Positions 54,120 to 62,781 are shown, counted from the first letter of the stretch. The stretch: 64,000 nucleotides of DNA from Pseudomonas umsongensis (GCF_002236105.1 NZ_NIWU01000005.1:372001-436000), one strand, 5' to 3'. Translations and numbers: made by a program. The notes: generated by a model from the letters alone, not told the origin.

Positions 54120-54944
54120 TTAGAGGTTGACCACGTTGACGAAGCGCGAAGCGGCGGATTCGTCGATCTTCAGGCTGGTGAAATCGAACAGGTTGCGGTC
54201 CGCCAATTGCGACGGGATCACGTTCTGCAGGCTGCGGAAAATGCTTTCGGTACGGCCCGGGGTCTTGCGCTCCCAGTCCTGCAGCATTTCCTTGACCACT
54301 TGGCGCTGCAGGTTTTCCTGGGAGCCGCAGAGGTTGCAAGGGATGATCGGGAATTGCTTGAGGTCCGAGTAGGCCTGGATGTCTTTTTCGTTGCAGTAGG
54401 CCAGGGGGCGGATTACCACGTTACGCCCGTCATCGGCACGCAACTTCGGCGGCATGGCCTTCAGCGAGCCGTTGAAGAACATGTTCAGGAAGAACGTTTC
54501 GACGATGTCGTCGCGGTGATGCCCCAAAGCCATCTTGGTCGCGCCGATTTCGTCGGCGAAGGTGTAGAGCGTGCCGCGACGCAGGCGTGAGCACAGGGAG
54601 CAGGTGGTCTTGCCTTCCGGAATCAGCTCCTTGACCACCGAGTAAGTGTCTTTCTCGACGATGTGATACTCGACACCCAATTCCTTGAGGTAGGCCGGCA
54701 GCACATGCTCGGGAAAACCCGGCTGTTTCTGATCCATGTTCACGGCCACGATCTCGAACTTGATCGGCGCGACCTTCTGCAAGTGCATCAGCACATCAAG
54801 CATGGTGTAGCTGTCCTTGCCGCCGGACAGGCAGACCATGACCTTGTCCCCGTCTTCAATCATGTTGAAATCGGCGACCGCCTCACCGGCCTGTCGGCGA
54901 AGGCGCTTTTGCAGTTTGTTCTGGTTGACCGTAAGAGTGCCCAT
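54120..54944 (-). CDS. ttcA: tRNA 2-thiocytidine biosynthesis protein TtcA
   Basis: Installs 2-thiocytidine at position 32 of some tRNAs. The 274-residue PP-loop protein has SGGKDS at residues 40-45 and the two cysteine motifs CSLCSRLRR and CNLCGSQ, which hold the [4Fe-4S] cluster with further contributions. GHHRDDIVETFFLN is the family signature. It is a monocistronic unit; the 280-bp upstream gap carries the divergent promoter of the Yip1-like gene. Confidence 0.97.
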   Translation of the reverse strand: MGTLTVNQNKLQKRLRRQAGEAVADFNMIEDGDKVMVCLSGGKDSYTMLDVLMHLQKVAPIKFEIVAVNMDQKQPGFPEHVLPAYLKELGVEYHIVEKDTYSVVKELIPEGKTTCSLCSRLRRGTLYTFADEIGATKMALGHHRDDIVETFFLNMFFNGSLKAMPPKLRADDGRNVVIRPLAYCNEKDIQAYSDLKQFPIIPCNLCGSQENLQRQVVKEMLQDWERKTPGRTESIFRSLQNVIPSQLADRNLFDFTSLKIDESAASRFVNVVNL

Positions 54945-55224
54945 GACGCGAAATCCGTGAGGTGTGACGAAAGGCCGGCATTTTACGCAAAAACCCTCCA
55001 GGGGCGAAGTGCCCCGACGGATCGCCCGCCCTACAGATGCAACAGCGATTACCCCGGCGCTTTACAGCGCAATTTGCTCTAAGCCACACCCCCTGTAGGG
55101 TTAAGTCCTTCCTATACTGCGACATAAGGTCGCAATCACATACAGACCTAGTACTTACTTGGCCTCATTGGCCCGTAGGGCGCTCCACTGGGGGGCGACG
55201 GTAAAAACAAGAGGAGTGACTGGC

Positions 55225-55827
55225 ATGATCCATCACGTAGTGGGGCTATTTACCCACCCTGACCAAGAATGGAAAGAGATTCGTGGCGATCAGGAAGAAA
55301 GTATCAGCCACATGTACCTGACCCATACGCTGATCCTGGCGGCGATACCTGCGGTATCGGCATTCATCGGGACCACACAGGTGGGCTGGGTCATCGGCAA
55401 TCGCCCCCCGGTAATGCTGACCGTGGAAAGCGCACTATGGATGACAGTCATGTCGTACCTGGCGATGCTCGGCGGAGTGGCGGTGATGGGCGCGTTCATC
55501 CACTGGATGGCCCGCACCTATGACGCCAATCCGAGCCTCGCACGCTGCATTGCGTTCGCAACCTATACCGCTACTCCGCTGTTCATCGGCGGCCTCGCGG
55601 CCTTGTACCCCCACTTGTGGCTGGGGATGATCGTCGGCACGGCGGCCATCTGCTACACGGTGTACCTGCTGTATGTGGGATTGCCAACATTCATGAACAT
55701 TCCATCTGACGAGGGCTTTCTGTTTTCAAGTTCGGTGCTCGCCGTAGGCCTGGTGGTGCTGGTCGCCATCATGGCGTTTACCGTGATTGTCTGGGGACTC
55801 GGCGTGGGGCCGGTCTATACCAATTAA
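55225..55827 (+). CDS. Yip1-family membrane protein
   Basis: A 200-residue inner-membrane protein of the Yip1/YIF1-type domain family (function in bacteria unknown). About five hydrophobic segments follow a soluble N-terminus with VVGLFTHPDQEWKEIRG, the usual family opening. Start ATG 55225 has 'gagga' at good spacing; the longer frame to 55159 is discarded. Upstream, a tgcgac / gtcgca dyad (55118-55134) overlaps the probable start of transcription. A terminator follows the stop. Confidence 0.87.
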   Translation: MIHHVVGLFTHPDQEWKEIRGDQEESISHMYLTHTLILAAIPAVSAFIGTTQVGWVIGNRPPVMLTVESALWMTVMSYLAMLGGVAVMGAFIHWMARTYDANPSLARCIAFATYTATPLFIGGLAALYPHLWLGMIVGTAAICYTVYLLYVGLPTFMNIPSDEGFLFSSSVLAVGLVVLVAIMAFTVIVWGLGVGPVYTN

Positions 55828-55861
55828 CAGCTCACCACAAAAAAATCAGATCTGCCGACAC

Positions 55862-55884
55862 AGGCCGCCGCAAGGCGGCCTTTT
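55862..55884 (+). terminator. Terminator after the Yip1-like gene
   Basis: Stem ggccgcc / ggcggcc with a short loop, followed by tttt. It begins 35 nt after the stop at 55827. Confidence 0.85.
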
Positions 55885-55984
55885 AATGCCCAGGCACAAA
55901 GAGTCCGAAGACCATTCGGCACCTCGCAGATTCGCAAGGCCCCTGGCTTGCGGCATACTCGACCGCTCTGGAGATCCATCAAGC

Positions 55985-56479
55985 ATGCCCGAGCAACTCA
56001 ATAACCGCGTCGAAGACTGTTTCCAACAAGCCGAATCCTTTTTCAAACGACCTTTCAAGCGCCCCGTGGTGAGTTTTAAGCTGCGTGGGCAAAAAGCCGG
56101 TGTCGCGCACTTGCACGAGAACCTGCTGCGCTTCAATCCGCAGTTGTACCGTGAAAATACCGAAGACTTTCTCAAGCAGACAGTCGCTCACGAGGTCGCG
56201 CACCTGATCGCCCATCAATTGTTCGGCGACCGCATCCAGCCCCATGGCGAAGAGTGGCAACTGATCATGCGCGGCGTTTACGAATTGCCGCCCAACCGCT
56301 GCCACACCTACGACGTCAAGCGCCGCAGCGTGACCCGCTACATCTACAAGTGCCCGTGCGCCGACAGCGATTTCCCGTTCTCGGCGCAACGTCACGGCCT
56401 GGTGCGCCAAGGGCGGCGCTATTTGTGTCGGCGGTGTCGCAACACCTTGGTATTCAGTGGCGAAATGCGGGTTGAGTAA
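55985..56479 (+). CDS. sprT: SprT-family zinc metalloprotease-like protein
   Basis: A 164-residue SprT-like protein. The zinc-protease motif HEVAHLIAH is complete, followed by HGEEWQLIMRG, which supplies the third His/Glu contact. A C-terminal zinc ribbon has CPCADSD and CRRCRN pairs. The eukaryotic relative Spartan cleaves DNA-protein crosslinks; the bacterial role is not established. The start is ATG 55985 (MPEQLNNRVEDC); the frame upstream to 55787 is discarded because it overlaps the previous gene. Confidence 0.9.
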   Translation: MPEQLNNRVEDCFQQAESFFKRPFKRPVVSFKLRGQKAGVAHLHENLLRFNPQLYRENTEDFLKQTVAHEVAHLIAHQLFGDRIQPHGEEWQLIMRGVYELPPNRCHTYDVKRRSVTRYIYKCPCADSDFPFSAQRHGLVRQGRRYLCRRCRNTLVFSGEMRVE

Positions 56480-56506
56480 CAGGATTTTCAGTGTCTGCGC
56501 CGGCCT

Positions 56507-56584
56507 CTTCGCGGGCAAGCCCGCTCCCACAGGGAATTTTCGCTCCAGCTCAAATCCGATGTGGGAGCGGGCTTGCTCGCGAAG
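56507..56584. repeat. REP pair, 'gtgggagcgggcttgctcgcg' class
   Basis: Arms at 56507-56531 and 56560-56584 are reverse complements except at one or two bases, with a 28-nt loop. It is between convergent transcripts. Confidence 0.93.
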
Positions 56585-56599
56585 GCGGACTGGCAGGCG

Positions 56600-57781
56600 C
56601 TAAAGAATTACCTTGGCACGTCGCAACTCGGCAATCCGTTCAGCAGTGAACCCCAGCTCTCCCAACACCTGATCCGTATGCTGCCCCAGCGCCGCGCCAA
56701 TATGCCTGGGCTCTGGCAACCCGCCTGAAAACTTCAACGGGCACGCCATCTGCGCCTGACTCGCCCCATCACCCCGTGGTACTTGTGTCACCAGCTCCCG
56801 CGCCTGCAACTGCGGATGCCGCACCGCCTCACCCAGGCTCAGTACCGGCTCGACACAAGCGTCCAGTTCGGCGAACAGCGCACACAGCTCGGCAAAATCA
56901 TGCTTTTCGAACTCAGTCTTCAGCGCATCCTTGAGTTTGCGTTGCTGTGCAGGTTGCGCAGATAGCCCCAGGCTGGCCCACTCCTCCAGCCCCAGCGCCG
57001 CACACAACTGTTTCATGAACCCCGGTTCCAGGCTGCCCACAGACAGCCAACGCCCATCCCGGGAACGATAATAGTCATAGAAGCTGCCGCCATTGAGCAT
57101 CTGGTCTTCCCGATCAGGCTCGACACCACAAGCCAGGTACCCGGCGCCCGCCATGGCATTCAAGCTGAACACGCAGTCGGTCATGCTCACGTCCAGGTGC
57201 TGACCCTGTCCGGTTTGCTGTCGAGCGATCACGGCGGCCAGCAGGCCGATGACCCCGTGCAGCGAACCACCGGCAATGTCTGCCACCTGCATGCCCAACG
57301 GCAGCGGCCCACTGTCAGCGCGACCGCTGTAGCTCGAAAGCCCGGCCAGCGCCAGGTAATTGATGTCATGGCCGGCACGGTCCTTATAGGGGCCGGTTTG
57401 GCCGTAACCAGTGATCGATACATAGATCAGTCCTGGTTTGATCGCCTTCAGAGCCTCATAACCCAGACCCAAGCGTTCCATGACGCCGGGGCGGAACTGC
57501 TCAAGCACGATGTCGTAGTCCTGCAACAATTGCCTGATCACTTCCATCGCTTCGGGCTGCTTGAGATCCAGAGCCAGGCTGCGTTTGTTGCGATTGAGGT
57601 AGGCATGGCTGGCCGATACACCTTGATCGTGCGGCGGCAGCTCGCGCAGCAGGTCCATGCGGGCCGGCGATTCGATGCGCAGCACCTCGGCGCCCATGTC
57701 CGCCAGCAATAGCGAAGCGAACGGCCCCGGCAGCAGTGTCGAGAAATCCAGAACCTTGAGTGATGCCAGTGGACCGAGCAT
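56600..57781 (-). CDS. CaiB/BaiF-type CoA transferase or acyl-CoA racemase
   Basis: A 393-residue family III CoA-transferase-fold protein. It opens with LASLKVLDFSTLLPGPFASLLLADMGAEVLRIE, then has HAYLNRNKRSLALDLKQPEA, SITGYGQTGPYKDRAGHDINY and MQVADIAGGSLHGVIGLLAAV. The GHD(I/V)NY segment with no further catalytic Asp for CoA transfer suggests the alpha-methylacyl-CoA racemase branch. The start is ATG 57781; the frame to 57835 adds residues with no homologous look. It is 104 bp beyond the dctA stop-side terminator on the same strand and independently transcribed. Confidence 0.88.
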   Translation of the reverse strand: MLGPLASLKVLDFSTLLPGPFASLLLADMGAEVLRIESPARMDLLRELPPHDQGVSASHAYLNRNKRSLALDLKQPEAMEVIRQLLQDYDIVLEQFRPGVMERLGLGYEALKAIKPGLIYVSITGYGQTGPYKDRAGHDINYLALAGLSSYSGRADSGPLPLGMQVADIAGGSLHGVIGLLAAVIARQQTGQGQHLDVSMTDCVFSLNAMAGAGYLACGVEPDREDQMLNGGSFYDYYRSRDGRWLSVGSLEPGFMKQLCAALGLEEWASLGLSAQPAQQRKLKDALKTEFEKHDFAELCALFAELDACVEPVLSLGEAVRHPQLQARELVTQVPRGDGASQAQMACPLKFSGGLPEPRHIGAALGQHTDQVLGELGFTAERIAELRRAKVIL

Positions 57782-57884
57782 GAGCGTTCTCCCTGGATGA
57801 TTCCCCAGCCTAGGCAGCCAAGCGCTTTGCAGCAATCACCTTATGCGCCAAACGCAATGACCGTTGTGCTCAAATCCCGGGCAA

Positions 57885-57910
57885 GAAAAAACCCGCCGAA
57901 GCGGGTTTTT
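57885..57910 (-). terminator. dctA terminator
   Basis: Stem aaaaacccgcc / gcgggttttt with loop 'gaa'. On the reverse strand it ends in a T run just past the dctA stop. Confidence 0.92.
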
Positions 57911-57924
57911 CATGACAACAAGGC

Positions 57925-59259
57925 TTACCGGGCGTTAGTCGGGGTAGCCCCTTCGACGTGGCCCAGAACATCGTCTTTAGGCTCGTCGGCAATCCCGCGG
58001 CCGCCCGAGGCCAGCTCTGCCTGCAGCACGTCGGTGTCCAGTTCCTTGACCCATTTGGCCACAACGATGGTGGCAACGGCGTTACCGACCAGGTTGGTCA
58101 ATGCACGGGCTTCGGACATGAAACGGTCGATACCCAGGATCAGCGCCAGACCGGCAACCGGCAGGTGGCCTACGGCGGACAGGGTGGCCGCCAGTACGAT
58201 GAAGCCCGAACCGGTCACGCCTGCAGCGCCTTTGGAAGACAGCAGCAACACCACCAGCAAGGTGATCTGGTGCGTGATGTCCATGTGGGTGTCGGTGGCC
58301 TGGGCAATGAACACGGCTGCCATGGTCAGGTAGATCGCAGTACCGTCGAGGTTGAACGAGTAGCCGGTCGGGATCACCAGGCCAACCACGGATTTCTGCG
58401 CCCCCAGACGCTCCATCTTGATCAGCATGCGCGGCAGCACCGACTCCGAAGAGGACGTACCCAGCACGATCAGCAGCTCTTCACGGATGTAGCGGATCAG
58501 TTTCAACACGCTGAAACCGTGAGCGCGGGCGATACCGCCCAGCACGATCAGGATGAACAGCAGGCAGGTGATGTAGAAGCAGGCCATCAACTGACCCAGT
58601 TGCACCAGCGAGCCGACACCGTAGGCACCGATGGTGAAAGCCATGGCACCGAAGGCACCGATTGGCGCGAGCTTCATGATCATGTTGATGATGTTGAACA
58701 TCACGTGGGCGAAGCGATCGATGAAGTCCAGCAGCGGCTTGCCGTAGGCACCCAGGCGATGCAGGGCGAAACCGAAGATCACCGAGAACATCAGCACTTG
58801 CAGAATGTCACCGGTGGCGAACGCACCGACGATGGTGGATGGGATCACGTTGAGCAGGAAGCCGACGACGCTTTGATCCGCACCGGCCGAGACATAGGCA
58901 GCCACTTTGGAGGCATCCAGCGTGGACACGTCGATGTGCATGCCGGCGCCCGGCTGGACTATGTTGACCACTACCAGTCCGACCAGCAAGGCGATGGTCG
59001 AAACGATTTCGAAGTACAGCAGTGCGTAACCGCCGGTCTTGCCGACCGACTTCATGTCCTGCATGCCAGCGATACCGCTGACCACGGTGCAGAAAATGAT
59101 CGGCGCGATGATCATCTTGATCAGCTTGATGAACCCGTCACCCAGCGGTTTTACGGCCACACCGAGCTGTGGATAGTAGTGACCGAGCAAAATACCGATG
59201 ACAATTGCAACGATCACCTGGAAATACAGGGATTTGTACAGTGGCTGACGAGTCGTCAT
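57925..59259 (-). CDS. dctA: C4-dicarboxylate symporter DctA
   Basis: Proton/sodium-driven uptake of succinate, fumarate and malate, 444 residues. The DAACS-family pattern is intact: the early YFQVIVAIVIGILLGHYYP helix, the serine-rich loop GTSSSESVLPRM, VIPTGYSFNLDGTAIYLTMA, and the SKGAAGVTGSGFIVLAATL segment that forms the substrate hairpin. The start is ATG 59259, with GAGGAA upstream. Expression is probably sigma-54 dependent: a -24/-12 element and two phased dyads lie upstream. The AraC gene is divergent, 340 bp away. Confidence 0.97.
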   Translation of the reverse strand: MTTRQPLYKSLYFQVIVAIVIGILLGHYYPQLGVAVKPLGDGFIKLIKMIIAPIIFCTVVSGIAGMQDMKSVGKTGGYALLYFEIVSTIALLVGLVVVNIVQPGAGMHIDVSTLDASKVAAYVSAGADQSVVGFLLNVIPSTIVGAFATGDILQVLMFSVIFGFALHRLGAYGKPLLDFIDRFAHVMFNIINMIMKLAPIGAFGAMAFTIGAYGVGSLVQLGQLMACFYITCLLFILIVLGGIARAHGFSVLKLIRYIREELLIVLGTSSSESVLPRMLIKMERLGAQKSVVGLVIPTGYSFNLDGTAIYLTMAAVFIAQATDTHMDITHQITLLVVLLLSSKGAAGVTGSGFIVLAATLSAVGHLPVAGLALILGIDRFMSEARALTNLVGNAVATIVVAKWVKELDTDVLQAELASGGRGIADEPKDDVLGHVEGATPTNAR

Positions 59260-59390
59260 TGCAAAGTTCCTCAAGAGTGCGCGGCGTCAACATCCATCTG
59301 TTGCCCACCCCACCTCAATGGCGAACCCTCCTGCACTGGAGGGATTTGTTTTTTCGAGCTGCGCGACGGCAGGCATCTGCTGGTTCCATC

Positions 59391-59405
59391 GCAAGGCCCG
59401 TGCCA
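59391..59405 (-). promoter_or_regulatory. Sigma-54 promoter of dctA
   Basis: The reverse strand reads TGGCACGGGCCTTGC, with GG and GC elements separated by exactly 10 bases, a full match to TGGCACG-N4-TTGC. Transcription would begin near 59380, giving a leader of about 120 nt. Confidence 0.9.
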
Positions 59406-59484
59406 CCTTGTACGAAAAGTCTGTAAGCCTTGTGACAACAAGGGCTGCAGGTTTTTCCGGGGTCACGCACGACGTTTGCGCGAT

Positions 59485-59498
59485 GGCGGATTTCCGCC
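59485..59498. promoter_or_regulatory. Upstream activator dyad, proximal
   Basis: GGCGGATTTCCGCC, a 14-bp near-perfect dyad. Its centre is about 111 bp upstream of the predicted start of dctA transcription. Likely bound by a DctD-type enhancer-binding protein. Confidence 0.75.
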
Positions 59499-59526
59499 CG
59501 CTCGTCGAATCACACCCCGGCAATCT

Positions 59527-59540
59527 GGCGGATATCCGCC
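59527..59540. promoter_or_regulatory. Upstream activator dyad, distal
   Basis: GGCGGATATCCGCC, a perfect 14-bp palindrome. It is 42 bp centre to centre from the proximal dyad, four turns of the helix, so both sites face the same side of the DNA. Confidence 0.78.
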
Positions 59541-59599
59541 TTGTTCATGGGTATGAAGCGCGGCTACCATCCGTCGTTCAATGGACGGACTTGCCTGCT

Positions 59600-60598
59600 A
59601 TGCGCGAACGCACCATCGCCAGTCATTTCGCCCGCGCCGTTCTCGGTGGGGCGCAACGGCGTGGCTACGATTATTCAGGACTGCTGCAGCAATTGGGGAT
59701 CAGCCCCGAATTGCTCGACGAGCCTCGAGCGCGCATTCCTCCGGAACAATTCACCCGCCTGATCCAGGGACTTTGGCTGGCATTGGACGATGAGTACCTG
59801 GGTTTCGGGCAAGGTGTCAGCAAGCCAGGCAGCTTCGCGATGATGTGTCATGCCGTTATCCATTGCCGCAATCTGGATAAGGCACTGCATCGCGGATTAA
59901 TGTTTTACAGCCTATTCCCGGACGCCCCGCGCCTGACGCTGGCGCGCGAAGACGAAATGATTCGACTGAGCCTGGATGACTCACACCTCTGGGACCCGGA
60001 ACATTTCCTCACCGAGAGTCTATTGGTGATCTGGCATCGCTTCGCCAGCTGGTTGATCGGCCAGCGTATTCGGCTGGAGCACGCCACGTTCAGCTATCCG
60101 CGACCGGAACATGGTGCCGAATACGAGTTGTTGTTCTCGTGCCCGCTCGAGTTTTCGGCACAACAGAGCAGCCTGCTGTTTCACAGCCGCTACTTGGACA
60201 TGCCACTGCTGCAAGACGAACGCACGCTCAAGCAGTTCCTTGAACGCTCGCCTGCCGATCTGTTATCACGCCCCGATGACGGCCACAGCCTGAGTAGCCA
60301 GTTGCGACGCTTGCTCAGTCGCGACCGGTCACCCTGGCCGGATCTGGAGGCCGTGGCTGCGCACCTGCATATCAGCCCGCAAACGCTACGCCGGCATCTG
60401 CGTGAAGAAAACACCAGTTTTCAGGAACTGAAGGACCAACTACGCCGCGACATCGCCATATATCACCTGGGCCGCAACGACTTGCCATTGCAACAGATCG
60501 CTGAGCAATTGGGATTTTCCGAACCGTCAGCGTTTCATAGGGCATTCAAGAAGTGGACTGGTCTGACGCCAGGTGCTTATCGAGCCCGGGATTTGTAG
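59600..60598 (+). CDS. AraC-family transcriptional regulator
   Basis: A 332-residue regulator. The N-terminal 'Arabinose_bd'-type ligand domain (MRERTIASHFARAVLGGAQRRGYDYSGLLQQLGI) spans about 1-220, and the AraC DNA-binding domain fills the last 100 residues, with two helix-turn-helix units: EAVAAHLHISPQTLRRHLREENTSF and LPLQQIAEQLGFSEPSAFHRAFKKWTGLTPGAYR. It resembles OruR/ArgR-like sensors of amino acids or quaternary amines. The start is ATG 59600; the longer frame is rejected. It is divergent from dctA and may or may not regulate it. The stop overlaps the first base of a REP pair. Confidence 0.88.
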   Translation: MRERTIASHFARAVLGGAQRRGYDYSGLLQQLGISPELLDEPRARIPPEQFTRLIQGLWLALDDEYLGFGQGVSKPGSFAMMCHAVIHCRNLDKALHRGLMFYSLFPDAPRLTLAREDEMIRLSLDDSHLWDPEHFLTESLLVIWHRFASWLIGQRIRLEHATFSYPRPEHGAEYELLFSCPLEFSAQQSSLLFHSRYLDMPLLQDERTLKQFLERSPADLLSRPDDGHSLSSQLRRLLSRDRSPWPDLEAVAAHLHISPQTLRRHLREENTSFQELKDQLRRDIAIYHLGRNDLPLQQIAEQLGFSEPSAFHRAFKKWTGLTPGAYRARDL

Positions 60599-60658
60599 TA
60601 GCCGGCTTGCTGGCGATAGCGTCTGTACGATCGCCATCGCCAGCAAGCCGGCGCCTAC
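60595..60658. repeat. REP pair overlapping the AraC gene stop
   Basis: Arms at 60595-60617 and 60636-60658 (gccggcttgctggcgat and complement) with an 18-nt loop. It lies between convergent transcripts. Confidence 0.92.
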
Positions 60659-60662
60659 AGCA

Positions 60663-62006
60663 TCACGCCGGCGGAAACTGAATACGGAAAGCCGCACCGC
60701 CCAGGGGCGAGTCACCCAGGGTAAGTCTTGCGCTATAGCTTTCGATGATGTCCTTGACCACCGCCAGGCCAATACCCTGCCCCGGATGCTGTCGGTCCAG
60801 GCGCTCACCGCGCTGCAGGATCCGTGTGCGCTGATCGAGCGGGACGCCTGGACCATCGTCTTCTACACATATCTCGATTCCGTTAAGGACGCGCACGCTG
60901 ACGCGCACCTCGCTCAGGCACAGTCGATAAGCGTTCTCCAGCAGATTGCCCAACATTTCCAGCAAGGCGCCCTGCTCGATAGGGACCAGACACGGCTCCG
61001 GCAAATCGAAAGTTACTTGAACCTGTTTGTCGCGATAGACCTTGTCCAGTGTGTCGCAAAGGCTCTGCAACACCGGTTGCAGGCGCACCTGATGACGCAC
61101 CAGACCGCTTTTGCGCAGGCTGGCTCGTTGCAGTTGATAACTGATCTGCTGGCTCATGCGCTCAATCTGGGCCTGCAGCACCCAGGCCTGCTCCCGGTCC
61201 TCAGGGCGTTGCGCCATGCCTTCGCTGACACCCTGCAATACCGCCAGTGGGGTTTTCAAGCTATGGGCCAAGTCGTCGAGTGAATCGCGATAACGGCTAC
61301 GCTGTTCGCGCTCGCTGAACAGCAGACGGTTGAGAGAGCCAGTCAGGCGCAGCAGTTCACGCGGGTGCTGTTCACTCAGGCTTTCACGGGTTCCGCTTTC
61401 GATCTCATCCAGTTCCTGGCTCAGCCGGCGCAATGCCTGCAACCCCCAGGTCAAGCCGACCCAAAGCAACGCCAGAAGCACCAGTAACGCCGCGCCGAAA
61501 CCCAAGTACAGGTTGTCTCGCAGGCCGCCGAGCGTGGCGTCGTATTCACGCGCCGGTTGCAACGCGACAAAGCTGAACGCCGCACTTTTGCCACCGAGGA
61601 GTTTGACCTCGACGTCATAGACGAAAAATTCCTGGCCATTGTCCTGGCGAATCCTGGCAAATTCATTACCGCGCCCGTCGTAACGCGGCTTGTAATTGAT
61701 ATTCGCGTCAAGGGTGTCCTTCGAACGCCACACCAATTGGCCCTCGCGGCTGTAGATGTAACCGAGCAAATTGCCATCAGCCAGGTTGAAGCGCTCATCG
61801 GGCAACTGTTCCGGCATCAGCAAGCGGTTGTTCTCAACCCGTGCGGCGGAGATCAACGTGGTGACGTCCGACGCCAATCGCTGCTCGATGGCATCCTGCA
61901 GTGCCAGGCTGAATGCTCCCTGCATCGCCGGCAACAATGCCAGCATGAACAATACCGCCAGGATCGTGGCGGCGAGCATCAGGCGAACGCGAAGAGAACC
62001 GATCAA
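60663..62006 (-). CDS. phoQ: Sensor kinase PhoQ
   Basis: Magnesium-, pH- and peptide-sensing kinase of the PhoPQ system, 447 residues. TM1 is at about 9-30, the periplasmic PhoQ sensor at about 31-165, TM2 at about 168-190. The phospho-acceptor is His248 (DDLAHSLKTPLAVLQG), and the ATPase has MLGNLLENAYRL, DDGPGVP and GQGIGLAVVKDI. The only start that keeps the whole N-terminal basic segment (IGSLRVRLML) is the TTG at 62006, whose bases overlap the phoP stop (TTGA). The first in-frame ATG (61979) would remove that segment. It is the last gene of oprH-phoP-phoQ. Confidence 0.93.
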   Translation of the reverse strand: MIGSLRVRLMLAATILAVLFMLALLPAMQGAFSLALQDAIEQRLASDVTTLISAARVENNRLLMPEQLPDERFNLADGNLLGYIYSREGQLVWRSKDTLDANINYKPRYDGRGNEFARIRQDNGQEFFVYDVEVKLLGGKSAAFSFVALQPAREYDATLGGLRDNLYLGFGAALLVLLALLWVGLTWGLQALRRLSQELDEIESGTRESLSEQHPRELLRLTGSLNRLLFSEREQRSRYRDSLDDLAHSLKTPLAVLQGVSEGMAQRPEDREQAWVLQAQIERMSQQISYQLQRASLRKSGLVRHQVRLQPVLQSLCDTLDKVYRDKQVQVTFDLPEPCLVPIEQGALLEMLGNLLENAYRLCLSEVRVSVRVLNGIEICVEDDGPGVPLDQRTRILQRGERLDRQHPGQGIGLAVVKDIIESYSARLTLGDSPLGGAAFRIQFPPA

Positions 62007-62680
62007 GTGCAACGCTCGGTGAACAGATAGCCCAGCCCACGCACCGTATCAATTGGCTTGAAACCGGAGGTACCTTCGAGTTTGCGACGCAGCCGGCCAA
62101 CCAGCACTTCAATCACGTTCGGATCGCGGTCGTCATCATCGGGATAAAGCTGCTCCATCAAACGATCCTTGGGCACCACCTGCTGGTGGTGGCGCATCAA
62201 GTACTCGAGTATCCGGTATTCATACGCGGTCAACGCCAGGGGTTGCTCATCAAGGGTCGCCTGCTTGCGATTGAGGTCCAGCAGCAGCGGCCCGGCAACG
62301 ATCGTTGACTGGGTAAACCCGCTGGAGCGACGCAACAATGCATTTAGCCGAGCTTCCAGTTCTTCAAACTGGAAGGGCTTGACCACATAGTCGTCGGCAC
62401 CGGCAGCAAGACCTTCCACCTTGTCCTCCCAGTTACCACGTGCTGTGAGGATCAGGATCGGAAAGGTCTTGCCCTGCGAGCGCAACTGACGGATCAGATC
62501 CAGCCCGCCCATGCCCGGCAACCCGAGATCAATCACCGCCAGGTCATGATTGAACTGCCCTGTCTGGTACAGCGCATCAACGGCGTTGGCCACGGACTCG
62601 ACCACATGGCCGCTATCCGTCAGGCGGGTTTGCAGGTGATGACGCAACAGCGCTTCATCCTCGACGACCAGCAGTTTCAT
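62003..62680 (-). CDS. phoP: Response regulator PhoP
   Basis: OmpR-family regulator that controls outer-membrane and lipid A remodelling under low Mg2+. It has 225 residues. The acceptor is Asp51 (LAVIDLGLPGMGGLD), with the acidic pocket VVEDEA (residues 5-10), KPFQFEELEARL, and a winged helix ending VIEVLVGRLRRKLEG. The stop overlaps phoQ by 4 nt. A strong hairpin lies between oprH and phoP (62745-62781). The name is fixed by the oprH gene upstream. Confidence 0.95.
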   Translation of the reverse strand: MKLLVVEDEALLRHHLQTRLTDSGHVVESVANAVDALYQTGQFNHDLAVIDLGLPGMGGLDLIRQLRSQGKTFPILILTARGNWEDKVEGLAAGADDYVVKPFQFEELEARLNALLRRSSGFTQSTIVAGPLLLDLNRKQATLDEQPLALTAYEYRILEYLMRHHQQVVPKDRLMEQLYPDDDDRDPNVIEVLVGRLRRKLEGTSGFKPIDTVRGLGYLFTERCT

Positions 62681-62744
62681 CTCGCTCTCCCAGGCAAATC
62701 AAATACTCCAGAGGCACGATTGACGGACCTCCATGGTTGACGGG

Positions 62745-62781
62745 CCGCGCCGGATCAATCTCCTGGATTGACCCGGCGCGG
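62745..62781 (-). promoter_or_regulatory. Hairpin between oprH and phoP
   Basis: Inverted arms ccgcgccggatcaatc and gattgacccggcgcgg (one bulged base) with a 5-nt loop. There is no U run, so a processing or RNA-stability stem is more likely than a full terminator. Confidence 0.7.

Larger units (their letters stand above)
59260..59599. promoter_or_regulatory. 340-bp divergent control region dctA / AraC regulator
   Basis: Gene-free. It contains the dctA sigma-54 promoter (59391-59405) and two 14-bp dyads (59485-59498 and 59527-59540). An open + strand frame crosses it from 59318, but that reading would place the binding sites inside the AraC coding region and has no ribosome-binding site, so I treat the interval as regulatory. 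Confidence 0.8.

Noticed and set aside
57958..59556. 532-codon antisense frame over dctA
   Set aside because: dctA is complete on the other strand; the frame is His/Gln-rich with no domain, and it crosses the sigma-54 promoter.
59318..59599. N-terminal extension of the AraC gene by 94 codons
   Set aside because: It would contain both activator dyads and the dctA promoter and has no ribosome-binding site; family members start at MRERTIASHF.
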